The translations under genes and the position numbers were made by a program. From Hofstenia miamia (lineage: Eukaryota > Xenacoelomorpha > Acoela > Hofsteniidae), in the NCBI GenBank assembly GCA_900660155.1, contig CABFPE010000215.1:245073-309072 (forward strand): a DNA stretch of 64,000 bases. Reading direction: 5' to 3'. Below, piece after piece: positions 24,101 through 33,611 of the stretch. Position 1 is the stretch's first letter. Each line of letters opens with the position of its first letter. Below the pieces are notes generated by a model. It saw nothing but the letters and a program-made list of their open reading frames with translations. It was not told the origin of the DNA and did not search any database.

Positions 24101-27100
24101 TGCGGTGGTTTGCGGTAAAAAACACACATTGCGGTGGTTAGCGTTAAGGTTTATTCTCTGCGGTGAAAATTTTTTTATAAAACCTGTACCGCGCTCATCT
24201 CTAATTTAATGTTACTATGCGAGGTAAACTTATGAAAATAATTGTTTGAAAATAAATGTACGTCGCAATTACAATCACTTTTGTTACATTTAAATAATGT
24301 ATATGTTTTTTCCTTATTGAGTGGATTTTGATTTAGGTGTCAATCGCAATTCAGGAAAATTTCTCTAAATGAGTTGAGATAACGAGGTTTGAAATCAACG
24401 TACACCCATTTTATGAAATAAATGTCAACACGATAAATTAAGCAAATCGAAAATTATAAAAGCAAATTTAGTTATAAAACTTCGATAAAATGCAGTGCAA
24501 GTGTTTGATTAACATCTTTCTCATCACAGCGCTGTTTAGTTTAGTCACCAAGCTGCTGATCTGTCTAAGAGAAGTTTTGAACAGTACTCTGTATAAGCAA
24601 ATTAAAATTACGCACATTTCACAATATTATCGATTACTTGAGTGGGTTGTGTGTGCGTTTACCACATTTAGTGGGGAGCTAACTTTTCCAAAATGCGAAA
24701 TTGAAAAACTGATTTATTATTATATTGCAAGGCAATAACGTTAATTTTTGAATGTTTGCCTAAATCTTCAATTGGTTTTTTAGATAAAAGCTCGAGAGTT
24801 GCGAACTGTCACATTGGCTCAGTTAGATTTAGCAGAAGCCAGCTTAACCCCCATGCCCAACACTGCACATTCCAACACTGTTGTAATCAGTGCTGATGTG
24901 TTCGCTCGATCAACACCCACAACTCCGTCAAATCGTGAGTATTCCCAACTGCACTCTTGGTATTAGTATGGACATGGACATAGACTTCTAATTAGCACAG
25001 GGCATGAAACCAAATCGCTTGGAGAACAAGTGGGGTCCGTTAAGTTAAACTTATATTTAGAAGAGTATGGCATGGGATTTTATTTTCTACATTATAGTTT
25101 TCACTACATGCACTGAAAATGTTCATTATTTCCCTCACTCCTATTCTCTCTAAGATTACTTCACGACCAATTTCTTTTACTTCTGTATTATTTGTGAAAT
25201 TTCATATTTGATTCTCGCTTTTGATTGCAGTTAACAATGAAAATGTAACTCGTTCTATAAAAGACTTGCTATATAATAACGAAAGACTACCCAATAACTG
25301 CTGCATCTTTGAAATTATTCATAAAAGATTTGCTTTTCTCATGTGTTGCTATTTTTTATTCCATTTCTTTGGCTTAATCTATTTTTTTCTGTTGTAGCAG
25401 CATTTGGAAAAATTTATATCTAGGATTCGTGAACAGTTCGATTTAGAAGAATATACCAAAATTGTATTTTTAAATTCTCAATGATTTTTCAGATGAATTC
25501 TTTTCAAAGCATCTGAAAGACTTCCGGATGTGAATTATTCTGTTTTTTGTAAATCTCTTGGCATTAACAAAAGTGTGATACAAGGGAGTGAATTTTCCTA
25601 TGGTTCACTGAATTATGCAATCGATCCCTTTTACTCAGCCTTTGTTATTAATAAAATAAACGCCGCCCTCGATTCTCTTTTATTTTTTGACTCGGTAACA
25701 TTTCTCCTCACATTTTTCACTGTTTTTTGCCTCGTTGGTATATTTATGAAAATTTTTGCAGGCAAGCTAAGTAGACATTTTTAACTGCTCTTTTGACTTA
25801 AAACTGCTAATCATCGATATTTTGAAAATTTATGTTTAAGTTAAAACAGTTAACGTTTGTTAATATTTAGTAAAAGAAAACTATGTTTTTAATGTGCATG
25901 TTAAAATGTTTTCCGAGGTTTCATTTATTTCGATAAAAATGGTGTAGTCTCAAAATTTTGCGATTTTCGCGTTTTTGGTGACACACATCCAGAATTGTTG
26001 TGCATACATAAAATTTCTGATCCAAATGTTCTTTAACTTTGTCTTCATGAATATTGGAAACTACGACTTCTTACCTTCAATTTATTCCCACTGCCTCTAC
26101 AATTTCGATTTTATGATTCGCTATATTTAAAAAAACTTCTAACAAACCGTTTGGATCTCAATGCTTTTCATTATATATCTTTATGCTGCCCAAACCGCTC
26201 AGGATTGCTTTCTGAGATTTTTAATCTTTTTCAAGTAAGAAATGTGAAGAAATCAAATACAGCTTACTTCTATTTTAACCGCATCACTCTTTTAGCAAAC
26301 TTTGTTCACTTCAGCACTTCTCAATTCCATTTTCAATACCGATATTATATGTACATTTGATCTTGTTTGACCTTGAAACTCATGCCTATAATCGAACATT
26401 TCATTATTCAATAATAGATTTTATTGACTGTTACTAAATTTGTAGGCCTGTATTAAGGTAATAAATCTACTTGATAATAATAATAATAAAATTAATACTC
26501 ATAATATTATTTGTCCAGAATTGAAAATAATAACTTGGGTTACAACCTAATGATTTTCGTGATTTTTTAGTTGGACATACGTATGCCCAATCTAAATATT
26601 TTCCCAACCTTGTACATTGATATATTTTACCATAATATCATTTTGTTAAATCTACTAATTCACGCCAAATATAGCCTAACTTTAGTTAATTTAGTCTGGC
26701 AACTTTTGCTTGAATATTAAGACAATTGTAATTGTCAAAGTCTATTTAAGGAGGTCGTTAATTGTTGAAATATGCTTCCTGCGTGGCTGGCACATAAAAT
26801 GACACTTTCCATTTCGAAAATTTGAATTTTGTACACAGAAAACAAACTAATGTATATAAATACATGTAATTCACTAGAAAATTGATTCAAAATGCATGAA
26901 CACTATTTTTCAAGTATGCAATTATAATCAACATCATGACATGATTAATCCGTGCCTGTAGTCTCATTAACCGAAAGTTTAATCCCAGTTAAAAACAACC
27001 ATAAAAAACTAAAAAAACACTAGTTAATTCGGCACTTATTACGGATCAAAATAGTTTGTGATTTTGCAAATTGGTGGATGTTAGAGAAAAAAATCATTTC

Positions 27101-27595
27101 ACTAGCAGTTTGAATCGCTCGGTTTGTTCACAGATACTATCTTTTGTAAATTTTTCATTTTCATTACTATTACAATGAATATATAATGGCAATGTGAATG
27201 CACTGGAATATATCTTTTAGTGCGCATATGAGATGCACGATTTTTGACACCATATTTGCTTTATATTAGATCAAAGCTCTCAAATGATCAATATGCTTTT
27301 AGCAATCTGATATGCGGCCATTTATGAAATTTTTTGTTATAATTTTCGTGCAAATGTCGTATTTTTTTACGTAAAAATTTGTGATCATGTTTTGGGTTGG
27401 GGGTCTTACCTGCTTTGCTTACGAAACATAGGTTCTTCCATAATTTGATAGTAAAAAAATTTTTATTTTTCAGGTCCCCATGTTGTAGAAGAATTGGAGG
27501 CTATGCTTTCAAAAACATCAATAAACCCACGTCCTGAAATATTGACTGCTCATGTTCGAAAAACACTTAAAATTTTACAATATAAAAATACGTGA
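11355..27595 (+). CDS. Goliath/RNF150-type transmembrane RING-H2 E3 ubiquitin ligase, five exons
   Basis: Exons at 11355-11579, 21527-21681, 22005-22101, 24784-24934 and 27474-27595 all have GT/AG borders and join in frame (750 nt, 249 residues plus TGA). Goliath-family proteins are endosomal or ER membrane E3 ligases that ubiquitinate trafficking cargo (family knowledge). In order the protein has a short N-terminal region, a membrane segment (about residues 39-61, [20 protein letters not shown] followed by [10 protein letters not shown], a family hallmark), a RING-H2 domain (about 101-150) and a variable C-terminal tail. The RING ligands are CSIC, PCQH, HSVC and CPNC. The N-terminal protease-associated domain is not visible. 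The ATG at 11355 may therefore be internal, because an acceptor-like AG lies two bases upstream, or this may be a short form. Introns of 9.9, 0.3, 2.7 and 2.5 kb carry most of the local transposons. Confidence 0.88.
11580..15255. other. Goliath intron 1, left part
   Basis: AT-rich intronic sequence. ORFs such as 12794-13054 and 15162-15377 show no family resemblance. A small 8-bp stem (AGACTTCC at 15210 with GGAAGTCT at 15231) lies near the LINE 3' end. Nothing else is supportable. Confidence 0.4.
15256..15300. repeat. ATT-rich microsatellite at the LINE 3' end
   Basis: Imperfect (ATT)n, including ATTATTATTATTC. On the LINE strand this is an AATAAT-type tail. Confidence 0.8.
15355..16376 (-). 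pseudogene. LINE thumb and C-terminal restriction-like endonuclease
   Basis: After the inserted transposon the LINE protein resumes as [19 protein letters not shown], then [20 protein letters not shown], and down to [13 protein letters not shown] (about 15800). It is then joined out of frame to [33 protein letters not shown] and [13 protein letters not shown]. This is the PD-(D/E)XK endonuclease of RLE LINEs. The Cys-rich zinc knuckle normally between NW(I/V)K and ADKWYEHKP is absent. One more frameshift near 15440 separates LEELGVP from [18 protein letters not shown]. The ORF then ends at TGA (15355). Confidence 0.87.
16377..16380. repeat. TTAA target duplication, left
   Basis: Left member of the 4-bp direct repeat flanking the inserted transposon. 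Confidence 0.75.
16403..17084. other. Assembly gap (682 N)
   Basis: Unknown bases inside the Kolobok-like transposon. The N-terminal half of its transposase is presumably here. Confidence 0.99.
17085..17531 (+). CDS. C-terminal part of a Kolobok/Mutator-like transposase
   Basis: Open from the gap to TAA at 17531. It contains [20 protein letters not shown], then a stretch of small and hydrophobic residues with [13 protein letters not shown]. The NES(L/V)H..IW..CPK signature is shared by transposase-derived proteins in invertebrates that are usually annotated as Mutator-like transposase domain proteins. The TTAA duplications suggest Kolobok. The basic C-terminus ([13 protein letters not shown]) ends [10 protein letters not shown]. 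No stop interrupts the visible part, so this insertion looks younger than the LINE damage, but the 5' half is unseen. Confidence 0.7.
   Translation, partial: TPLCPMVIDAITPIFERMSSEELLSRCVLQTTQNANESVHHLIWDRCPKHKFALRNRITIAVALGAAEFNFGSAASRSYIQHLNLPVGQETLKRGKKRDSCRLYAGEIAVTTKAKKRRIARATATAQHQQQMKEKFGVFYDPGNANDF
17757..18078. repeat. Long imperfect inverted repeat in the Kolobok-like element
   Basis: Arms of about 105 bp (17757-17862 and 17971-18078) are reverse complements with mismatches and small gaps. The best core is 17837-17862 with 17971-17996 (22 of 26). It lies between the transposase stop and the right terminus. Confidence 0.6.
18256..18259. repeat. TTAA target duplication, right
   Basis: Right member of the direct repeat. 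The sequence beyond it continues the LINE coding strand. Confidence 0.75.
18260..19586 (-). pseudogene. LINE reverse transcriptase domain, frameshifted
   Basis: The conserved RT order is present: [20 protein letters not shown], then [19 protein letters not shown], then [46 protein letters not shown], and the catalytic [10 protein letters not shown] (about 18510). Frameshifts occur near 18778 (after DYRKA, expected to continue YDSISH) and near 18705. Coding stops at HEEMKTRLR at the TTAA of the inserted transposon and resumes at 16376. Confidence 0.88.
19587..20277 (-). pseudogene. LINE ORF, N-terminal part with Myb-like domain
   Basis: Starts with ATG at 20277, 229 codons. Residues about 53-90 ([18 protein letters not shown] and [13 protein letters not shown]) match the Myb/SANT-like region found at the start of this class of RLE LINE proteins in invertebrates. 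The rest is Lys/Glu-rich. The frame ends at a TGA near 19588. The LINE protein continues one frame over ([17 protein letters not shown]), so this is a frameshift, not a true end. Confidence 0.75.
20284..20350 (-). repeat. tRNA-like/B-box-bearing 5' end of the LINE
   Basis: On the minus strand this GC-rich segment contains GGGTTCGAGCCC, an exact match to the RNA polymerase III B-box consensus GGTTCGANNCC, about 40 bases after GGCCAAGGGGTAGAAGG, which is loosely A-box-like. It sits between the (ATT)n flank and the LINE ATG. A full cloverleaf does not form well, so I call it tRNA-like only. Confidence 0.5.
20351..20375. repeat. (ATA)n microsatellite at the LINE 5' end
   Basis: Repeated ATA triplets directly before the LINE 5' end, matching the repeat type at the other end of the element. 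Confidence 0.85.
21107..21157. repeat. Compound (TA)n-(GA)n microsatellite
   Basis: About 16 TA units followed directly by about 9 GA units. Confidence 0.9.
21311..21372. repeat. Fragment of a GCGGT-motif hAT-type element
   Basis: Contains CACCGTACCGCAGTGAG and GGTGCGGTGGCG, close to the terminal part of the element at 23746-24203. No second terminus is visible. Confidence 0.45.
21527..21681 (+). CDS. Goliath-type E3, first RING exon
   Basis: The acceptor TTATTTAG precedes GATCAATTAAG. The exon encodes [17 protein letters not shown] and HKEDIE, then the first RING pair CSIC and the third ligand in VLPC. The donor GTAAGT at 21682 splits the Gln codon between LPC and H. Confidence 0.92.
22005..22101 (+). 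CDS. Goliath-type E3, second RING exon
   Basis: Follows a (GT)n tract and TTTGTTTAG acceptor. Encodes [19 protein letters not shown] then [13 protein letters not shown], completing the C3H2C3 RING-H2. KLNILKAFG is typical of the family. Donor GTGAGC at 22102. Confidence 0.92.
22994..23375 (-). mobile_element. Non-autonomous hAT-type element, CTCGG family, copy 1
   Basis: The left terminus CAGACTTGTCAGCCGTAATT matches the inverted right terminus of the 58627-58979 element, so the two copies lie in opposite orientation. Both carry arrays of CTCGGCTCG near the ends. Candidate 8-bp duplications are TTCTGTGT (22986-22993) and TTCTGTAC (23376-23383), 6 of 8 matching. There is no transposase. It lies inside goliath intron 3. 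The right terminus is degraded. Confidence 0.7.
23746..24203. mobile_element. Non-autonomous hAT-type element, GCGGT family, perfect 8-bp duplication
   Basis: The direct repeat ATTTAATG is perfect at 23738-23745 and 24204-24211. Termini are TAGATGAGTGCGGTGTACCG and, on the other strand, TAGAGATGAGCGCGGTACAG. GCGGT or its complement recurs many times within about 120 bp of each end. An 8-bp duplication and YAG termini point to hAT (family knowledge). 458 bp, no coding capacity, in goliath intron 3. Confidence 0.88.
24784..24934 (+). CDS. Goliath-type E3, tail exon 1
   Basis: Acceptor TTTTTTAG, donor GTGAGT at 24935. Encodes a Thr/Pro/Ser-rich cytoplasmic tail (includes [17 protein letters not shown] and STPTTPSN). 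It keeps frame with the RING exon before it and with the last exon. The sequence itself is not conserved enough to recognise alone. Confidence 0.78.
24935..27473. other. Goliath intron 4
   Basis: AT-rich. An 84-codon ORF (25530-25784) with a hydrophobic stretch and a 69-codon ORF (26151-26360) have no recognisable family and no splice context that fits the gene. No transposon signature seen. Confidence 0.4.
27474..27595 (+). CDS. Goliath-type E3, terminal exon
   Basis: Acceptor TTATTTTTCAG. Encodes [15 protein letters not shown] and a final ILQYKNT, then TGA at 27593-27595. An ATTAAA at 27687-27692 follows about 90 bp later and is a plausible poly(A) signal. Confidence 0.78.
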
Positions 27596-27686
27596 CAGGT
27601 GCCATCTCTGCCCTCGAAAACATGTTGTTTTATTTCAGCCAATCGTGTAGTAAATTTATATACAATTTGTGCATATTGTGTCTAGA

Positions 27687-27692
27687 ATTAAA
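27687..27692 (+). promoter_or_regulatory. ATTAAA poly(A) signal, goliath-type gene
   Basis: First canonical-variant signal after the TGA at 27593-27595, in AT-rich 3' sequence. Confidence 0.5.
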
Positions 27693-29582
27693 GTTTATGA
27701 TAATTTTTTGTATTTGTATTAAACTGGTTACTCATTTTAATAATGCTTGAGGATTATAAATGGGGTCATGTATGACCCCTATTGCGTTACCAATCAGTAT
27801 TTTATATTCGCATACGAAGCTTAATATGTCTAAAACAACAATTTGCCTTTTGCCCTTTACAACACCACACTCACAGATTTGGATTTTCTAAAATAAATGA
27901 TCACACTTGCCTTTTTTCATTAGTTACCATTATGCATATGTAACAATAATTTTTTTAAAAACATCGTGGTTATTCCAAAGGTATTCTATCTTAAAGCATC
28001 GCTAAAGTTTGCTTAATTGAGGAGAAACTAAAATCATCGATGTTAACAAAGTTTTGGTAGGTGTATAATTACATTCAATTGTAAGTATAGGATATAGTTT
28101 TTTTGGCTTTTCAATAGACTAGAAACAGTACTGGAAAAGAAGACTGAGACTGTAACCAAAGTAAAATTCTGTCTACATTCGATTTTCAGATCTCTTTCAT
28201 CATGAATTTGAATTAAGTTTTCTAACGCAATGAGATTAATGAAGATATTTTTTTAATTGTATGAATTTTTTAATATAATGGCTCTCTTTAGAATGCGAGG
28301 GTTTATCAACTTTGAGTTGGTGTACCGTTTCATTAATCAGATGGCAAATGTTATCTAGCGTATGTTTAGAGTACAGTGTCACTCTGCAGGAGGTCCAATC
28401 AGAGCAGCTGAGGCAGGATAGTGTATGAACTGCCCAACAATTGCATGAACTCTCTCCTATTAGTTTAGCGTTAGGCTGTCTTCACGCTCCTTGTGCTTCG
28501 ATTAAGCATGTTTGCGATATATGACAATTTCTTCAAATCCAGCAAGCTCTGCGCTTGCATTTTCAAGTAGTTAGTTTTAGTGTTTATTAATGTTGTTTAT
28601 TTGTACATAATTTGATGGCTTAATTGCAATGGTATTTACAGATGTGATTGTGTATACAAATTTCAGATCTATATTTTATTTTCAGTCCTAGATAATTTTG
28701 TATGAACTGCAGAACATTAAATATTTTGTGTTAGTAATTAGTGTTTTATTGTATATTTATTAAAAATACAAGGATACATTGGACGTTGCTGTTTTATTGT
28801 TTAAACTTAAAATAACATTACAATGGTGTTGTATTTTCCTACTACATGTTGACAAACTTATTCTCGTTATTAAGAGTAAAGAATATTATGTTCAGTCAAT
28901 AGAGTTCATGTTACTACAGCCAAATTGTAAGCAGAAAATATTTTAAAAATATTTCGGCTAGTGAAAGTTTAGAGCCATATGTTAATACTGCTTTTTTCTA
29001 GATGTAAGCACCATTTCTCATTTATTACGGATATTTTCTACCAAAATTTATAAAATCAACATTGCAAAATATATAAAATGATTAATATTGCAGCATAAAA
29101 TATATAAAAATCATCAAATGTTAATTTTTTTTAATTATGAGCGAAAATGACATATATAATTAGTATTACAATGATTTACAGCAACATTATAAAATATATA
29201 TATTAAAAGGTACGTGGATTTAAATTTGCAACATATTGAAGTAAAACTTCCTTAAATACAGATCTTAACATAAAAACAGCTTTGCTGAACCTCATGTAGA
29301 AACTATTAAGTGAGTAATGGAGATGTGCCTAAAAGCAGAAGACTTCGTCCAACTGTTTTGTTGAAATAACTGTGCCAACCACACAGGCACTGCTATTTGA
29401 ATGATAACACTGAGTGCATTTTTCTGCGTGGTTTTTCTTTGAAAATAATTATTACCCTAATGCACAGCTAAAACGATCTTCTCAAAATGTTTTTAATTAA
29501 GAAAATTGATGCAAATCATCATACACACCAAAAATAGCCTCACTCCCTCTACGCACATCCCGGTACGTTGCTATAAAAAGAA

Positions 29583-29634
<52 letters not shown>

Positions 29635-32600
29635 AATCTGCATTTATATATATATAGTTACAAGTTAGTTTAGTAACATACTAATATATTGTAGAAGTAT
29701 TTTTCTTTTCTGCTAAGTCTATCAAACATATTGGAAGGAAAAATATTTACAATTAACTACACCATAAATGATATATATATTGCATGCACTAAAAAATTCA
29801 CATATCATTGAAATCCTATTGATTTTTAAATATATGAATGCTGTGATATTTTGCGCGAAGCTTTGAAATCAGAAGAGTTCTTGTTCAAATGATTCTTAGG
29901 GAATAATCGTAATTCTAGTGTTAAGCACTTGAATGAAAAAGAAAGTAAGCAGTTATTATGAATCTTCTCTAAAATCAGTTGACTTCATGTGGACTTATTA
30001 CAACCTTTCTTATTAATAATTGTTCTGAAACATGCTATCATCACCATCATGATCATAGTCTGCGAAGAGTGCAGCAATAAGGCCAATATTTAAGCACACT
30101 TGTTGTGAATTGCTGTTTCTAAGTGTTATAGATTTCTCTAATTATGCGTTTGAGCAAACTCGATATTTTTTTCATGGGATTTAAGTAACACCCCTCAAGT
30201 ATTTGTACGCCCTGTTCATTGAAATAATTTTACATATTTTACAATGTGATAGAGAAATCGTCCTGCATGAATATGATTAGCTAGTCTTGTTCTTGCACAC
30301 TTGGGAGCATAATGTCTTATATATCATAAAAGCATTGAGATGTGTCATCATGCCATCACGAACAAGTAAACTTCTCATACAATTAAAGAGGATTATGCCC
30401 CCAAAGCATAGGGTTATTTGTGTTTATGGTAGCATCGAACCCTTGTTTCATGCTCAAATTCTCTATTTCAAACTTCTTTAGACACGTGTTATTCACTTCC
30501 CTATCAATGTTCTCGATATTCCTACATCATATTTCTGGTGTTCATTCTTTCAACACTTCCATTATTTCTTTTGTTTGCTCCCGCTAATTGTGTCCTTGTG
30601 TCACTTTGCATGTCATAGATTTAGCTCAAATAAACTCTAAATTATGAATCATTACTTACCTTACCTTACCTTCCTTATAATATGGATTGCTATTATTTAA
30701 TAGAGTGTCAGCAATTAGTTTTGAATCCACTCATCCTCATAAATTATTTCTGCAATGAGAATACAACAACTTTTCCTTTATCACCAAGCTCAATTTTGAC
30801 ATTGTGAATTAAATTTTAATCTAATTTTTTAATGAACAACATAGTTTTCATCCTTTGCCCCTGTGAAGTGGCCCCCTAAAAAATTTTTCCATAAATAATC
30901 ATGCAATGTAAATTATGGTGAAAAATCGAATTCACTCGAAAAAAATTAGTTTATTTTTAAATTTTTGCATAAATGATTAACCCCTCAAATATTGCTAATC
31001 CCATTATGCTGAATGAATTTACTTCAAAATCAGTGATGTATTAGGATTTTTACAAACTTTCACTCTTAATGTTTTCAAATTTTCTGAATAATTCGCACAC
31101 AAATCGTAGAATAAACTATATTTTTTACTGTGAGTTCGAATTTTTAAGTTTTCATTACATTATATGTATATTTATAGAGATAGATTTTAGAGTGCCATTC
31201 ACAGGTGCATATGATGAACAATATATTTTTCAATAAAAAATTATATGAAAATTTGAATTAACAATGCCAAAATTGAGCCTAGTGATAAAAATCAAAGTTA
31301 CTGTATTTCTCATTGCAGATATAAATTTTAAAGATTATTGGTTCAATACTTATGGCCTGAACTGTATATATAGTATTATTATTATCACTATTATTATATA
31401 AAACATTTATAGTGAATATTTGTGCTATATTTGTAGAACACCTAATGTACAGGCTCAGTTGAATCTTATTAGAAACTCTGCTTGATAAAAATTTCATAAT
31501 GCATCAACTTATAGCAACATCCAATACATTAAATTCCAATAGCAAGTTTATTGAAATACAATTATTTCCACTTATTAATATAATATTATCTTCCTATTAA
31601 TTAATATCTACTAAATGACAGGAAAACAAATCTGCTCATATGATAAACAATAATGCGAGTATCCTTTGGGTTTTTAGAGATCACTGCTAAACTTTGAACA
31701 GCACAGAACAGGTTTTTTGCGTTAGATATAGGAAGTAGTGAAGTGAGTGCTTTGTACGCTAAAACTTCTAAAGATTTTGGACATTCTCTCTATGATTTGG
31801 AAGAATACGATGGAATAGCAGTTAAGTCCTCTTTATTTGGATTTTTGTAATCATGTTGAATGATGTGGGAGGACTTAAGCATTAATAAGGGGATTAAAAA
31901 TTTATACATATTTAGTACAATAAACCTTGTAAATGTCCTCTGCATGATGTCTATAAACCATGAATTTGTAAATAGAACTAATCTTTCAATCTACTAACAC
32001 ATTTTAGCATTTGTGGAATATTTGAAATCTTTGCTGAACATAGCTTACTTTATAATACTATCTATGACAGTATTAAATTTGTTCCGTAATTCCGTTTGCT
32101 ATTCTTTCTAGATTTCAAATGTGTTCTGTTCTGAATGTCTCAATTTTATATAATGACATTTTAAGGGGCTCATTAGTGAATAAGTGTGTAAAATTCAGTA
32201 TAGTTTTTATTTCCTTCAATGAAATATTGTACACTAATATATAATGCGAGTTAATTAACAAGTCACTATGAATGCCAGACAACTACAGAAGCAATTAATT
32301 ATATTCTGTTCTATTTAAAATCAATTTCTCAGTAATTCAAGTGGTAGATTTTCTTGTAATTAATCATTTTTTTATTCAAAATATTAAAATAAATTCAAAT
32401 ATGTATCTCTTCTGTTACGATGTTCCATAAATTGAATTATTGTAACCATTAAAAAAAATAATCAGCAAAAAAAATTCTCAAAAAATTTCAATACATAAAT
32501 GATTTAAATTATATATGCATACATATATTATATGTAAGCAAACTGAGCTTTCAAATATTCTTAAATAAGGATTTACAATTTAATATTGATTTCGTTCTGT

Positions 32601-33048
32601 TAGCATCAGCCTAAAATGTACTATAGATAATTGTATTGAATATCCCCTAAACAATTAAATGTGAAAGTTGATGTTAAAAAATCTTAGAAGCAACTTTAGG
32701 TCACCATGTTTTATTGTAGATTTAATTATTTACCCTTTGTTGTTTCTTTGATATATATATTGCCTCTGCTATTTTCGGATGTTTAGGTCTTAGTAAAATT
32801 TTAAATTGATCTTCCTTAGTTTGATGGTGATAGGTAAAAATTTCTGAATTCAATCTATCTCCTAAATTATGGCCAGATTTTCTTGCGAGAAATTGAATAA
32901 ATTTCAATATTATTTTTGGATGTGTTCTTATATGGGTGTAGATTTAAGCTTGCTTAATATTTTAACGATGCTTGTGCCTTTGATAGTATTTATGAAACCA
33001 AACTTGTGGGAAATTTTCTTTGTTATTAAAGGCTTAAAACACTATAGC
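27693..33048. other. Long intergenic region
   Basis: Contains a (TA)n tract at 29586-29632 and a short (CTTAC)n array at 30653-30670. A GC-richer patch at 28300-28500 has no ORF. Short ORFs at 30287, 31279, 32722 and 32869 show nothing I recognise. Confidence 0.4.
29586..29632. repeat. (TA)n microsatellite
   Basis: About 23 uninterrupted TA units. Confidence 0.95.
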
Positions 33049-33275
33049 CTAGTGTAGAGCCCATAACGGGCGCGGACAAAGTTATACGGGCACGGGCATC
33101 TATATTAGGGGCATACGGGCTCGAAAGTTAGCATGATTATTTGTCGTTGTTTGACGATTTTATATTCTAAAACAATTTGATAGATAAATAAATTGCTATC
33201 TATCTTTGTATATGTATATTGCAAAACACCAACGTTCATGTAGATTTGCAACAAGAATTACAACATAGCAGATAA
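33049..33275. repeat. Fragment related to the 43189 hAT-type element
   Basis: Begins CTAGTGTAGAGCCCATAACGG with recurring ACGGGC. Bases from about 33130 (GCATGATTATTTGTCGTTG) to 33270 (CATGTAGATTTGCAACAAG) align with 43268-43400 in the complete element. No right end or duplication found. Confidence 0.6.
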
Positions 33276-33611
33276 AATATTACTCTAGTGTATATAAATT
33301 TACTGTTTGTCTCAAAAACCCTTTCATAGGTAAATCCGTGAAAATCCAAAAATCGAACAATTCACATTATAAACGATGGTTGAATTTCATGTTCAACGTT
33401 AACATGTGTAAAGGCGAAATTCATAATCTTTTATCCACATTGTTATTAATTTCGAGAGTTAAAAAATCCAAAATTAAATAACTAACACGTACAATGTGCA
33501 AGAATCATTAATAATTTACATATTGTGAATCGGAATTGTATATGAATCTATTAAATTCACTCGTTTAGTTTACTCAATTACTACAGTAAGGTAATGTCAT
33601 GGATTTCCAAC

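Noticed and set aside
25530-25784. Hydrophobic 84-codon ORF in goliath intron 4
   Set aside because: Does not fit the splice phases of the gene and matches no family that I know.
32722-32907. 61-codon minus ORF (GHNLGDRLNSEIFTYHH...) that looked possibly retroelement-derived
   Set aside because: Too short and no motif I can name; left unannotated.
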